A stretch of DNA of 64,000 nt from Desulfovibrio sp. (GTDB lineage: Bacteria; Desulfobacterota; Desulfovibrionia; Desulfovibrionales; Desulfovibrionaceae): contig NZ_JAHZCJ010000001.1 in assembly GCF_019422935.1 (NCBI RefSeq), positions 346,127 through 410,126 on the forward strand. The letters are read 5' to 3'. Shown piece by piece: positions 1-8,647 of the stretch (position 1 is its first letter; each line of letters opens with the position of its first letter). The position numbers and the translations under genes are program-made. The notes under the pieces are model-generated. The model worked only from the letters and a program-made list of their open reading frames with translations, was not told where the DNA came from and did no database searches.

Positions 1-1068
1 GAATCCGGCCGCGTAACAAGCACCTGGGCCATGCTCGATGGCATGGTGTACGCTGTTTCGTCCGAATTTCCCGCAAAGGTCGAATCCGTGGCTGTTCGCG
101 AGGGCGACCGCGTCAAAAAAGGGCAGGTATTGGCCCGGCTGGACGCAAAGGCATACGCTGGCCGTGTGGGCGAAGCCGGGCGCGAGGCAGCCGGTCTGCG
201 CGCTATGGCTGGCCCGCCGAGCATTGAAGAAACCGCAGCCCGGCTCAAGCAGGCGCAGGATTCGGAACAGGAGATGGTGCGCCGCATCGCACTGGCGCGG
301 CATGATGAAGATCTCAAACAGAAAGCGCGTGAAGAGCGCGTGGCAGAGCATGTGCGCGCCCAGCTTGCCCTGCGCACCCTTGATAGCCAGGGCGGTGAAC
401 GCGCCGTGGGCAGCGCGCGTTACGCAGCCGCCAAACAGGCGGAAGCTCAGACCCGCCTTGCCAAGGAGCGGGCCATTGTGGAATTTGAACAGGTCAGCCT
501 TGTGCGCGCAGCCATAGATCAGGAACTTGCCCGAGTGCGTGCGGAAGCTCTGCGTTACAAACAGTTGGCCTCAAGCAACCGCTATGCGCCAAAATATGTG
601 GCAGGCGCCTTGGGCGCTGCCATGAATGCCGTGCCGCAAAATGCTGTGGACGGCAATCTCTACGCGCCGCAAGATGGGCGCATTCTGCGCGGCATCGCCA
701 TGCCGGGGCAGTCTGTGCAGCGCGGCGAGCCAGTGGTCTTGCTGCTCCCTGAGGGCAAGGAAGCGCAAAAATCCTTCTGGCTGCTGGCCTTTTTTACGCA
801 GGATGACGCCAATGCCCTCAAACCGGGTCAGAAGTGCGCCATAACCCTGAAAAACGACACCAGACTTGAAGGGCGCGTCTATGACAGGCTCGACCCGCAG
901 CCCCTGCCGCCTAATGCCATTGCGGACAATAGGGATACTAGGGAAACTGCTGCCCGCCCGGAAGTTTACGTGCCCGTGCGCATAACCATCAGTGATGGCG
1001 AGGGCAAGCAGTTTGAACCCGGTATGCTGGGGAAGTGCGAGGTTATGACAAGGGTTTTCTGGAATTAG
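1..1068 (+). CDS. HlyD/EmrA-type membrane fusion protein, 5' truncated by the window
   Basis: The frame is open from base 1 to the TAG at 1066-1068, so the true start lies left of the window; about 355 residues are visible. The first visible segment reads through a typical HlyD signature (DGMVYAVSS, then VREGDRVKKGQVLARLD), which is the lipoyl-like half motif of periplasmic adaptor proteins. A long Ala/Arg/Glu-rich coiled-coil hairpin follows (roughly visible residues 60-190), then the second lipoyl half (LYAPQDGRI, PGQSVQRGEPVVLLLP) and a beta-barrel domain. Such proteins link an inner-membrane pump to an outer-membrane channel. The partner pump is not in the window, so the substrate is unknown. 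Confidence 0.85.
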   Translation, partial: ESGRVTSTWAMLDGMVYAVSSEFPAKVESVAVREGDRVKKGQVLARLDAKAYAGRVGEAGREAAGLRAMAGPPSIEETAARLKQAQDSEQEMVRRIALARHDEDLKQKAREERVAEHVRAQLALRTLDSQGGERAVGSARYAAAKQAEAQTRLAKERAIVEFEQVSLVRAAIDQELARVRAEALRYKQLASSNRYAPKYVAGALGAAMNAVPQNAVDGNLYAPQDGRILRGIAMPGQSVQRGEPVVLLLPEGKEAQKSFWLLAFFTQDDANALKPGQKCAITLKNDTRLEGRVYDRLDPQPLPPNAIADNRDTRETAARPEVYVPVRITISDGEGKQFEPGMLGKCEVMTRVFWN

Positions 1069-1281
1069 AGGGGACGGTTGGGGGGCTTGCGGGGCGGGCG
1101 GCTAACTGAAATTTCTGAAATTTTCTGCCCTGTGGGCACAGGATTCCGTCCTCTGGCGGAGTTTAGGACGCCTGTGGGCGCTGACGCGTTCAGGGCGTGA
1201 AAGTTTGGTTTGCGTAAATCAGCCTGACAGGCTCACCCAACCCCTCATATGTGTCCGTTGCTATCTTTTCCCCAACTTTCC

Positions 1282-1638
1282 TTACTTCCCGGTGTACACG
1301 GCGCCAGAGGTGGGGCTTTCCTTGACCACGATTTTTGAAAGCCCCCTGATCTGGGAATCCAGCTTGCCCCAGAGCCAGATGGCGATATTCTCGCTGGTGG
1401 GATTTTCAAGCCCTTCAATATCATTCAGATACGTGTGATCCAGCTGGTCAACATACGACTTCGCAATCGATTTAATGTCGCCAAAATCAACAACCCAGCC
1501 ATTGGTTTCAGACACTTCGCCCTGCACATAAACTTCAACAACAAAGGTATGCCCATGCAGATTGCCGCACTTGTGGCCTGCCGGTACGGCGGGCAGCCGA
1601 TGCGCCGCGTCAAACGTCATAATAACGTAAATATCCAT
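1282..1638 (-). CDS. queD: 6-carboxy-5,6,7,8-tetrahydropterin synthase QueD
   Basis: 118 residues, the normal length for QueD. It converts 7,8-dihydroneopterin triphosphate to 6-carboxytetrahydropterin, the second step toward the queuosine precursor preQ0. Visible are the zinc-binding histidines (AAHRL and the HGH of CGNLHGHTF), the cysteine four residues before that HGH expected to be catalytic, and the LDHTYLND motif. An ATG at 1638 is chosen because AGGAG sits just upstream (TAGGAGAACAT before the ATG); an upstream extension has no such site. It lies 8 bp after queE on the same strand, so the two form an operon for consecutive steps. Confidence 0.93.
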   Translation of the reverse strand: MDIYVIMTFDAAHRLPAVPAGHKCGNLHGHTFVVEVYVQGEVSETNGWVVDFGDIKSIAKSYVDQLDHTYLNDIEGLENPTSENIAIWLWGKLDSQIRGLSKIVVKESPTSGAVYTGK

Positions 1639-1646
1639 ATGTTCTC

Positions 1647-2285
1647 CTAAGCAATGCCGATAAACTTGTGCGTCTGAAGGCTGAGCTTCCACAGCGGGCG
1701 ATCCTGACAGATTCTGACAGCATCTTCTGTTGCGTGTGACTGACTTGCATAGTCGCGTGGTTGCAGAAAAAAATGTTTGAAATCCAGTTGCTCAAAATCC
1801 TGTACGGAAATGCCCTCTTGAGGCCAGACGAGCTTTAGCTCGCTCCCGGATGTAACAATCAGCTTTGTTCCCGCCTTGGGGCTGACCGTAATCCAGTCCA
1901 GGCCTTTGGGCAGGGCGAGCGTCCCGTTGGTTTCTATTCCTGTTTCCACACCGCAGCGGCCCAACTCGTGCAACAACTCTTCTGTAAGTTGCAGGGCAGG
2001 CTCCCCACCTGTGAAGACCACGTAAGGCCGATAGCCCGGATGCGTATAGCTGGGGAAAAAAGAGCAGATCGCCTGGGCCAGCGTAGCGGCGTTTTTGAAT
2101 TCTCCGCCCGATTTCTCGGCCCCGAGAAAGTCTGTATCGCAAAATGGGCATTTGGCAAATTTGCGATCTTCTTCCCGCCCTGACCAAAGGTTGCAGCCGG
2201 AAAAACGGCAGAAAACCGCAGGGCGGCCTGCGTGGAACCCTTCCCCCTGCAACGTATAAAAAATTTCTTTGACTGCAAAGCTCAC
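1647..2285 (-). CDS. queE: 7-carboxy-7-deazaguanine synthase QueE (radical SAM)
   Basis: 212 residues if started at a GTG (2285), which is preceded by GGAG at good spacing; the upstream ATG codons lack a convincing ribosome site. QueE is a radical-SAM enzyme that contracts 6-carboxytetrahydropterin to 7-carboxy-7-deazaguanine. The N-terminus has the EIFYTLQGEG signature. The cluster cysteines appear as CNLWSG, a 14-residue insert, then CPFCDTDF, the expanded motif seen in one class of QueE rather than plain CxxxCxxC. VFTGGEPALQ is the SAM-binding GGE stretch. First gene of the queE-queD pair. Confidence 0.92.
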   Translation of the reverse strand: MSFAVKEIFYTLQGEGFHAGRPAVFCRFSGCNLWSGREEDRKFAKCPFCDTDFLGAEKSGGEFKNAATLAQAICSFFPSYTHPGYRPYVVFTGGEPALQLTEELLHELGRCGVETGIETNGTLALPKGLDWITVSPKAGTKLIVTSGSELKLVWPQEGISVQDFEQLDFKHFFLQPRDYASQSHATEDAVRICQDRPLWKLSLQTHKFIGIA

Positions 2286-2655
2286 TATATTTCTCCAGTT
2301 CCACCGCATAGTTGTCATACGCTACCTTTTACCTCACAGGCAGGCAGCCGCAATTTTTCTGCGTGAAGCGCGTATTCTTATACCCTCAGAGACATGCTGA
2401 GGCAAAATGTGTATTTTATCAAGAATATCAACGGAGTGCTGGAAGAATCCAGGCAAAGGACTCGCAGTTTTTGAAAAGCAAGCGCCGGGATTTTGTGCGC
2501 CCGTACTCCTGCACGGTAGCATCAAAACCCCGGTGCTGACGCATTCAGTGCGGGAAAATCGTATTTGCGCCATTAGGCGTGACAGGCAAGCCAATTCCCG
2601 ATTGGGGGATGGAGCCAGTTCTGGAGCCAGTTATGGACTCCGTTATGGAGTCTGA
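2286..2655. other. Intergenic region, queE promoter side and 3' side of the YcaO gene
   Basis: About 370 bases without a supportable gene. The part next to queE must carry its promoter; I could not recognise a preQ1 riboswitch there. Near the YcaO stop there are two copies of GGAGCCAGTT and a small hairpin (GACTCC, 5-nt loop, GGAGTC at about 2634-2649) that may help end the YcaO transcript but has no U-run. Confidence 0.4.
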
Positions 2656-4404
2656 TCAGTTCGCCTGTCCTTCCAGCTCTGCGAGATGATTGCGGGCAAA
2701 ATCCAGGCTGGCATCAAGCTCCAGCGCGGCGCTCAGATATTCGCGGGCCGGCTCGGCATTGCCCATGAATTTTTCGCACAGGCCGAGGTTGGCGAGGTCC
2801 ATTGCAGAGCCTTTGTCCACCCGCAGCACAGCCTTAAAGGCCTCAGCCGCCTTGGCATAGTCGCCAGTCTTGAAGTGGGCCACGCCAAGCAGATTGCCGT
2901 ATTCCTTCATGTCCGGGCAGAGCCTGGCAGCGGCTGCCAGCGCGGGCAGGGCCTCCTGCCAGCGGCATTCAAGGGTATCTGTATAGCCAAGGTAAAAGGA
3001 GGCCAGAGCCTGGGAATCCGCATCCGGTTGCAGGGGAACGGCTGCGGCAAAGGCGCTGCGGGCAGTGTTGAAGTCTTCCGCGCGCAGGGCCAGCATGCCT
3101 TCAAAAAAAGGCAGAAAATGCGCGCCGGGATAGCACGATTCCAGCACCTTCAACCCGTGCAGCACTGTCGCCGCATCGGCTTCCTCCACGAGTTTGCGGC
3201 CCACAAAGAGGCCAAGGCTCTGGTTGCGGTCGCGCTCGCGAAAATGCAGGCCCGGCACAATGCTGTAGTGGGTGGGGATGCCAAGGCGCGGATGCGTAGT
3301 TTCTACCGCGTAAAGCTCCAGCGGGGCAAGGCCGCGCAGGGCAGTGAGCAGTTCTTCGCGGATATCGGCGTTTTCCACGGTGGGCAGGCTGGCAAGGGAG
3401 ACGGTTGGGCCTTCGATAAGCCAGTTGATCTGCTCAAGGGCCGTGTACTTGGAAAGGCCTGAGGCCTCGTAGCAGGCGCGTGTGCAGAAATCGCCTGCAA
3501 GCTGGGCAACTTCAGTAACCGCGCGGATGGCCGCCTTGGCAGGGGAAGCCGCTGTGCCGGCGGTGTAGACGATTTCAGAACTCTCAGGAAAGGTTTTGGG
3601 ATCCCAGGCAACGGCGGCAACCGTGGGCAGGGGCATGCCCTGCGAAAAATCTTTCAGCACAATGCGTATGCCCTCGCGCTCAAAGGCCGCCAGCAGTTCG
3701 GCCAGCACCGGGTCAAAGGCGCAGGATGCCGGGTCGATGGTGGGCGTGGTGGGTAGGTTGCGGTCAACGTGGCAGCACACATGGCGCTCGATCAGTTCGC
3801 TCAGGCCTTGCAGCAGCGATTCTTCACGACTGTTGCCAGCCGAAGTGCCGTTAAATTCGCCAAGCAGCTTGAACCAATCCAGCGGCAGCCATACGGTTTT
3901 GCCGTCCAGCAGGCGGGTGGCGGGGTAGAACTGCCAGCGCGTGAGGTCAAGCACACGGCGGGCATCCTGCGGCGAAAGGGTGTCGTCCACCGAGCGCAGC
4001 ATGGCCTCAATGGATAGCAGGTCGCTGCCAAAGCGGGCCTCGGCCTCGCTCCATGTGACGCTGACCATGTGGGGGCGTTCTTCCCAAAAACTGAAAAAGG
4101 CAAAACGCTCCATCAGTTCCATAAGGGCCGAAGCTTCGGCCTGTTCGGCGGAGGAGCCTTTGCCCATCTGTTTGCGGGTGGGCATGATGCGCCGGGCATC
4201 GGCCCCGCACACGCTCAGGAACACAGGTATGCCAAGCCTGCCCACGTCCACGCGGTGCGTTTTTGACAAAATGTCGAGGCGGGAGGAATCCAGCCGCTCG
4301 CGAACGCGGGCAATGGTCTGCGCGGGGCTCATGGTTTTGTCCAGATCGCGCGTGTAGCCCTTGGGGCAGGGGGCCAGGGTTATAATGGGCAACTGCTCGT
4401 TCAT
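2656..4404 (-). CDS. YcaO-domain protein with C-terminal TPR repeats
   Basis: 582 residues. YcaO proteins are ATP-dependent enzymes that activate peptide backbone amides, giving azolines or thioamides, or assist RimO-type methylthiolation. Residues about 20-400 form the YcaO fold, with the ATP/Mg motif around GSSAEQAEASALMELMERFA and a later GNSREESLLQGLSELIERH. From about 420 to 575 there are TPR-like helical repeats (ASFYLGYTDTLECRWQEALP, LLGVAHFKTGDYAKAAEAF, NLGLCEKFMGNAEPAREYL), suggesting it docks on a protein. No TfuA partner or small precursor peptide is visible nearby. Its start codon overlaps the stop of the upstream methyltransferase (ATGA, 4401-4404), so the two are translationally coupled and probably act on the same target. 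Substrate unknown. Confidence 0.85.
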   Translation of the reverse strand: MNEQLPIITLAPCPKGYTRDLDKTMSPAQTIARVRERLDSSRLDILSKTHRVDVGRLGIPVFLSVCGADARRIMPTRKQMGKGSSAEQAEASALMELMERFAFFSFWEERPHMVSVTWSEAEARFGSDLLSIEAMLRSVDDTLSPQDARRVLDLTRWQFYPATRLLDGKTVWLPLDWFKLLGEFNGTSAGNSREESLLQGLSELIERHVCCHVDRNLPTTPTIDPASCAFDPVLAELLAAFEREGIRIVLKDFSQGMPLPTVAAVAWDPKTFPESSEIVYTAGTAASPAKAAIRAVTEVAQLAGDFCTRACYEASGLSKYTALEQINWLIEGPTVSLASLPTVENADIREELLTALRGLAPLELYAVETTHPRLGIPTHYSIVPGLHFRERDRNQSLGLFVGRKLVEEADAATVLHGLKVLESCYPGAHFLPFFEGMLALRAEDFNTARSAFAAAVPLQPDADSQALASFYLGYTDTLECRWQEALPALAAAARLCPDMKEYGNLLGVAHFKTGDYAKAAEAFKAVLRVDKGSAMDLANLGLCEKFMGNAEPAREYLSAALELDASLDFARNHLAELEGQAN

Positions 4405-5177
4405 GGCCGCTCCAGAATCAGAATGCTGTACAGACGGCGCTGTTCTTCGCCGTTTTCATCGTGGGATTTAACGCCGATGCGGCCTTCTGTTATCTTGAAG
4501 GTCTTGGCCGCAATTTTGCCAAAATGGGGTTTGGCGCGGGCTACATCAGTGCAGAAAAAGGCCTTGCCGCCGGGTGCGAGGTGGCGATCCACAAACTTGA
4601 CCAGAGGTCTGTGCAGGTCGTCCAGATAGAGAATTTCCGAGGCGGCGATAATGTCAAAACCGCTGGCAAAGCGCGGGTCGCGCCCCGGCGCGGTCACGTC
4701 CACATGGGTGACTTCAATCTGGTCGCCCAGGCCGTTGCGCAGCACGTTGGCCCTGGCAAAGCGCAGGGCCTGCTCCACCACATCGCTCAGCACCACGCGC
4801 GCAAATCCGTAGCGGGCGGCCACAAGGCTCAACGCGCCGCAGCCAGCGCCAAGCTCCAGCAGGCTTTTGCCCTGCGGTTCATACTTGCGCAGCAGGCGGC
4901 CCAGCACAAAGGAACCGGGCCACAGCTTTGCCCACAGGGGCAGATCCTTGAGCGGATCATGGATGGCCTTGCGTTGCAGCAGCTTGTCCAGATGGGCGCT
5001 CATGTTCTGTATGGAGAGCACCTGAAGGGGATTTTCGTCCACATGAAGCGGCTCGAATTCCACATCAAAATCGGTGCGAATGCGTTCCAGCAGGGTCTCA
5101 AGTTCGGCGGCATGGGCCGGGGAAAGACTGGGCGATGTTTCCTCGGGTGACAGAGGCGAGCACTGGGAGTCAGACAT
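4401..5177 (-). CDS. Class I SAM-dependent methyltransferase coupled to the YcaO gene
   Basis: 258 residues from the ATG at 5177, chosen because AAGGA lies just upstream. The Rossmann SAM-binding site is clear (LLELGAGCGALSLVAARYG, then VVLSDVVEQAL), followed by FDIIAASEILYLDDL and a C-terminal strand. The LWPGSFVLGRLL segment before motif I resembles the Methyltransf_16/protein-lysine methyltransferase group (an 'LWPS' style motif), so a protein substrate is likely, but this is inference. The stop overlaps the YcaO start by 4 nt. It is divergent from prmA, with about 210 bp for two promoters. Confidence 0.82.
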   Translation of the reverse strand: MSDSQCSPLSPEETSPSLSPAHAAELETLLERIRTDFDVEFEPLHVDENPLQVLSIQNMSAHLDKLLQRKAIHDPLKDLPLWAKLWPGSFVLGRLLRKYEPQGKSLLELGAGCGALSLVAARYGFARVVLSDVVEQALRFARANVLRNGLGDQIEVTHVDVTAPGRDPRFASGFDIIAASEILYLDDLHRPLVKFVDRHLAPGGKAFFCTDVARAKPHFGKIAAKTFKITEGRIGVKSHDENGEEQRRLYSILILERP

Positions 5178-5387
5178 GGATGTTCCTTGCAAAGGGGAAT
5201 ACAAAGGCTTTGATAAGTTAGTTACTATACCCGTATTTGAGGCACATGGCAATCCTTATTGATTAAGTAGGTATTGCGGAGGGCCAGCGCCACGCAAAAG
5301 AGGTCGACCCGGCAGGGGAAGTCTGGCATTGTTGGCTGGTCGGCTGGTGTGCCAGTGGCCCCGCCGCAAACACTGAGCGAGAGGATT

Positions 5388-6236
5388 ATGAAGCAGATTT
5401 TTCGTTTGGAAATGGTTGTGGCCGAAGAAGATGCAGACCGCGCCACCGGCTTGCTGACCCTGGGTGTGCCCTTTGGCTGGGAAGAAGAAACCCTGCCCAC
5501 GGGTGAAACACGCTTTCGCGTGCATTGCGAAAACCCCGAATTCATCAACAACCTGCAAAGCGACCTTCAGGCCCGTATTCCCGCTGCGGAATACACCCTG
5601 ACCACGCTTGAGGATCAGGACTGGCTGGCCGCGTGGCGGCAGTTTTTTACGCCTGTGCCCTGCGGCAACCGTTTTGTGGTGCTGCCCCCCTGGCTTGCCG
5701 ACAGCAATGAGTTCCCCGGTCGGGAAAAGATTGTTATCGAGCCCAAGAGTGCGTTTGGCACGGGCCACCATGCCACCACGGCCCTGTGCCTCACCGTGTT
5801 GAGCGAGCTTGTGGAAGCCGGGCGCGTCAAGCCGGGGCAGCATTTTCTGGATCTCGGCACCGGCTCGGGCGTGCTTGGCATTGGCTGCTGCAAGAGCGGC
5901 CTGACCGGTGAAGGTTACGACATCGACATGCTGGCCGTGGAAAATGCCATTGAAAACAGGCAGATCAACGGAATCGAAGGCTTTGAAGTGGGCCTTGGCA
6001 GCATAGACGCGCTCGAAGGCCGCACCTATGATCTGGTGCTGGCAAATATTCTGGCCCGCCCGCTGATTGATCTTGCCCAGCGCATTGTGTGGGCCTGCAA
6101 GCCCGGCGCGTGCCTAGTGCTCTCCGGCCTGCTTGAAATCCAGGCCGACAGCGTGGAAGAAGCCTACATGGCCCAATGCCTGCCCAAGCCCCGCCGCGTT
6201 ATTGACGGCGAGTGGTGCGCGCTGGTCTGGGATTAG
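5388..6236 (+). CDS. prmA: Ribosomal protein L11 methyltransferase PrmA
   Basis: 282 residues, as usual for PrmA, starting at ATG 5388 with GAGAGG upstream. PrmA trimethylates ribosomal protein L11 using SAM. The N-terminal substrate-binding domain (about residues 1-100) is followed by the characteristic IEPKSAFGTGHHATTALCL segment, motif I (FLDLGTGSGVLGI) and the NPPY-equivalent LVLANILARPL. The C-terminal end is normal. Divergent from the YcaO-associated methyltransferase; it overlaps the start of the next small membrane protein by about 25 bp. Confidence 0.9.
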   Translation: MKQIFRLEMVVAEEDADRATGLLTLGVPFGWEEETLPTGETRFRVHCENPEFINNLQSDLQARIPAAEYTLTTLEDQDWLAAWRQFFTPVPCGNRFVVLPPWLADSNEFPGREKIVIEPKSAFGTGHHATTALCLTVLSELVEAGRVKPGQHFLDLGTGSGVLGIGCCKSGLTGEGYDIDMLAVENAIENRQINGIEGFEVGLGSIDALEGRTYDLVLANILARPLIDLAQRIVWACKPGACLVLSGLLEIQADSVEEAYMAQCLPKPRRVIDGEWCALVWD

Positions 6237-6568
6237 CATTGACGGTATTTGTTCTGGCAACTGCGGCGGCGCAGGCGGATATTTCGTCTGCGTTGCCCGG
6301 TTTGCCCATTGTTCTTGCGCCGGAAACTGCCCCTGCGCTGCTCTTTGCCATATTGGTCGGGCTTGGCGTGGCCTTGCAGCTTGCAGGCAGGTTTTACGCC
6401 AGCCATGGCGCAGCCCTGCTTGGGGCGGGCCTTGTGCTCGGCGCGGGCCTGTTTGACCGCGACCCGGTGCTGGTGGTTGGGCAGCTTGTGCTTGTGGCGG
6501 CCCTGTGGCCCAAAGCGCGCAAAAAGTCCCGAGCTGTGGCAGGTCGGCGAAACCGTCATTCTGTCTAG
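6212..6568 (+). CDS. Small membrane protein with lipid-A-synthesis N-domain (LAB_N)-like motif
   Basis: 118 residues if the GTG at 6212 is used; a TTG at 6239 is possible and would avoid the overlap with prmA, so the start is uncertain. About three membrane helices are visible (LALTVFVLATAAA, LLFAILVGLGVALQLAG, GAALLGAGLVLGAGL) and then FDRDPVLVVGQLVLV, which resembles the 'RRDPVFILGQ' motif of the short LAB_N membrane domain known from lipid A synthases. A basic tail follows. Its function cannot be told; no lipid A gene is adjacent. Confidence 0.6.
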   Translation: MVRAGLGLALTVFVLATAAAQADISSALPGLPIVLAPETAPALLFAILVGLGVALQLAGRFYASHGAALLGAGLVLGAGLFDRDPVLVVGQLVLVAALWPKARKKSRAVAGRRNRHSV

Positions 6569-6706
6569 AATCAGGCCATTGCGCAGATCATTGCTCGGGC
6601 CACTGCCTGGGCCGCTGCTTTGCGGGGCGTTCTCTCCTGATCTGGGCGGGAATCTGTCCGGAACTCAGCCCGGAATTTTGTGCAATGCGCTGGCAGGCTG
6701 TTCCCG

Positions 6707-7573
6707 CTATCGGCGCTGATCCCAGGTGGGGATGGGCGGCGGAGTATAGTTATCGAGATCTTTCAGTGTAGTGCCCAGGCGGGTAGGGCGTCCGTTGGGG
6801 CCGCGCAGCACAGGCCCGCAAGACTGCGCTTCAATGACGGGCGGTATGTCCGCCGGGTCGGGGCGCAGCACTTCATCAGCAGAATGCAGATAGGGCAAGG
6901 GGTCAACGGCCTTGCCCGAGGCGTCCAGCAGGCCAAAGTGCAGGTGGGCCCCGGTGGTTCTGCCGGTACAGCCCACAAGCCCCACAGGTTCGCCTGCGGC
7001 AACGCGCTGCCCGGATTTTACCAGAGTCTTTGACATGTGCCCGTAGCGCGCCGTCATGCCGTCCTCTTGCCGGATGTCAACGGAGATGCCCAGTGGGCCG
7101 TTTTTTCCGGCGCGGATGACTGTACCGGGCTTGAAGGCCGTGACAGGCCAGCCCATGTGCGCGCGGATGTCTACACCCCCATGATCGCGCATGACCACGC
7201 CGCGCCTGCTGAGCCAGCCGGGCATGCGGCGGTTGCCAAAGGGGGATGTAATCAGCTCTCGCAGGGGCGGCAAGGAACGGCAAACCTCGGCATTGGCGGC
7301 TGATCCGGGATGGGCTGATTCCGGTATTGCTGGGGAAGATTCAGGCGCTGCATGCTGGCTGCTGGCAGATGTTTTTTGCGCGTCTGTTTGTCCGGCCTTG
7401 GATTCTGGGCTGTCTGGCTGGCCCGCGCTGGGTTCCGCAGCAAGTTCCGTGGCAAGTTTCTCGCTTTGGGCGGCGGGCGCAACCGATGCTCCCTCGGCAA
7501 CAAGTTCCATAGGCGGGCAGCCAAGTGCTATGCAGAGGGCGCCAAGCGCGAGTCTGCTCAGAAATTTCGACAC
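6707..7573 (-). CDS. Secreted M23-family peptidoglycan metallopeptidase (LytM type)
   Basis: 288 residues with an N-terminal signal peptide (SRLALGALCIALGCPP), then a low-complexity Ala/Ser/Pro/Glu-rich linker (about residues 25-100), then the M23 domain. Zinc ligands are visible in RDHGGVDI (HxxxD) and in GAHLHFGLLD (HxH). M23 enzymes cleave peptide crosslinks in peptidoglycan or, when they are inactive, activate amidases; both histidine motifs are intact here, so activity is plausible. A C-terminal Pro-rich extension of about 50 residues follows the domain. It is a single gene facing prmA and back to back with the pirin gene. Confidence 0.85.
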   Translation of the reverse strand: MSKFLSRLALGALCIALGCPPMELVAEGASVAPAAQSEKLATELAAEPSAGQPDSPESKAGQTDAQKTSASSQHAAPESSPAIPESAHPGSAANAEVCRSLPPLRELITSPFGNRRMPGWLSRRGVVMRDHGGVDIRAHMGWPVTAFKPGTVIRAGKNGPLGISVDIRQEDGMTARYGHMSKTLVKSGQRVAAGEPVGLVGCTGRTTGAHLHFGLLDASGKAVDPLPYLHSADEVLRPDPADIPPVIEAQSCGPVLRGPNGRPTRLGTTLKDLDNYTPPPIPTWDQRR

Positions 7574-7699
7574 GTTTACTCCCCGTCAGCTGGCTGCGTT
7601 TTTAGCGCGCAACAGGTCGGCAGCATACGGCCCACTGTAAAAAAAGCAAGCCAGGCTTACTGCACATACGGCGAAAAGCCCGGCACAAGGAGGCAGCAC

Positions 7700-8560
7700 A
7701 TGCAGTTACGATCCATCACCGGAGACGTCACAGGGCGTCCCACCATTGATGGCGCAGGTGTGCGCCTTGTGCGCGTGCTTGGTTCGCCCACAGTCAAAAC
7801 ATTTGATCCGTTTCTTATGCTGGATGCCTTTGATTCCGTAAATCCCGAGGATTACGTAAAGGGTTTTCCCATGCATCCTCACCGGGGCATTGAAACCTTC
7901 ACCTATCTTGTGAATGGCGTCATCGAGCACAAGGACAGCCTGGGCAATGCTGGCGTTATCCGCGATGGCGGCTGCCAGTGGATGACCGCCGGAAGCGGTA
8001 TTCTGCATCAGGAGATGCCCCTTGCCTCGCCGCGCATGCTCGGCCTGCAACTCTGGATCAATCTGCCGGCCGCCCACAAGATGACTGATCCCAAGTACCG
8101 CGACATCACTATTGACATGGTGCCGCGTGTTGAGGAGGAGGCCGCTTCCGTGGCCGTGGTCGCAGGTGAATACAAGGGTGTCGATGGTGCTGCGAAGGGT
8201 GATTATGTGGACGTGCGTTTTCTTGATGTGCGGCTCAAACCCGGGGCGCGCTGGCAGGTGGAGACCAACCCCGCCCACACTGTTTTTGCCTATCTGTATG
8301 CTGGCGACTGCTTTTTGATGGATGGCAGGGAGCCCATGCTGGCCCGCCACGCCTACCTGCTGGGCGATGGGGACACCGTGGCTGTTGAAAGCGGCGAAGA
8401 AGAATGCCGTTTTGTGCTGGTTTCCGGCGCGCCCCTGCGGGAGCCGGTTGCCTGGGGCGGCCCCATTGTCATGAATACAGATGAAGAGCTGATGCAGGCG
8501 TATTTTGAAATTGAAGAAGGCAGATTCATCAAACACTGGCTTCCGCCTGCGCAGAATTAG
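7700..8560 (+). CDS. Pirin family protein
   Basis: 286 residues from ATG 7700 with AAGGAGG upstream; the long open frame before it has no such site. Bicupin fold. Metal ligands of the N-terminal cupin are visible: HPHRGIETFTY (two His), a later His in GSGILHQE, and the Glu of that same motif. Pirins are iron-binding cupins; some act as quercetinases, many have unknown roles. The C-terminal cupin (about residues 170-270) carries PAHTVFAYLYAGD. Nothing in the neighbourhood points to a substrate. Confidence 0.88.
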   Translation: MQLRSITGDVTGRPTIDGAGVRLVRVLGSPTVKTFDPFLMLDAFDSVNPEDYVKGFPMHPHRGIETFTYLVNGVIEHKDSLGNAGVIRDGGCQWMTAGSGILHQEMPLASPRMLGLQLWINLPAAHKMTDPKYRDITIDMVPRVEEEAASVAVVAGEYKGVDGAAKGDYVDVRFLDVRLKPGARWQVETNPAHTVFAYLYAGDCFLMDGREPMLARHAYLLGDGDTVAVESGEEECRFVLVSGAPLREPVAWGGPIVMNTDEELMQAYFEIEEGRFIKHWLPPAQN

Positions 8561-8586
8561 CCGCTGACGGATTGAAAATATCCGGC

Positions 8587-8615
8587 TTGACACGGCTGCT
8601 GCGGGGTCTTATCTG
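8587..8615 (+). promoter_or_regulatory. Sigma-70-type promoter of the zinc transporter operon
   Basis: TTGACA at 8587-8592 and TATCTG at 8610-8615 with a 17-bp spacer, 32 bp before the znuA start. The -35 box is a perfect match and the -10 has four of six. I did not recognise a clear Zur box. Confidence 0.6.
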
Positions 8616-8647
8616 ACCAATTTGCTTTGCAAACAGGAGCAAGTACC

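Noticed and set aside
2286..2400. Possible preQ1 riboswitch before queE
   Set aside because: The expected stem-loop and A-rich tail could not be aligned; no support beyond the pathway.
5205..5230. Possible third DtxR-like box (AACTAACTT on the minus strand) before the methyltransferase gene
   Set aside because: It matches the shared boxes only in the core and not in the outer half; too weak to include.
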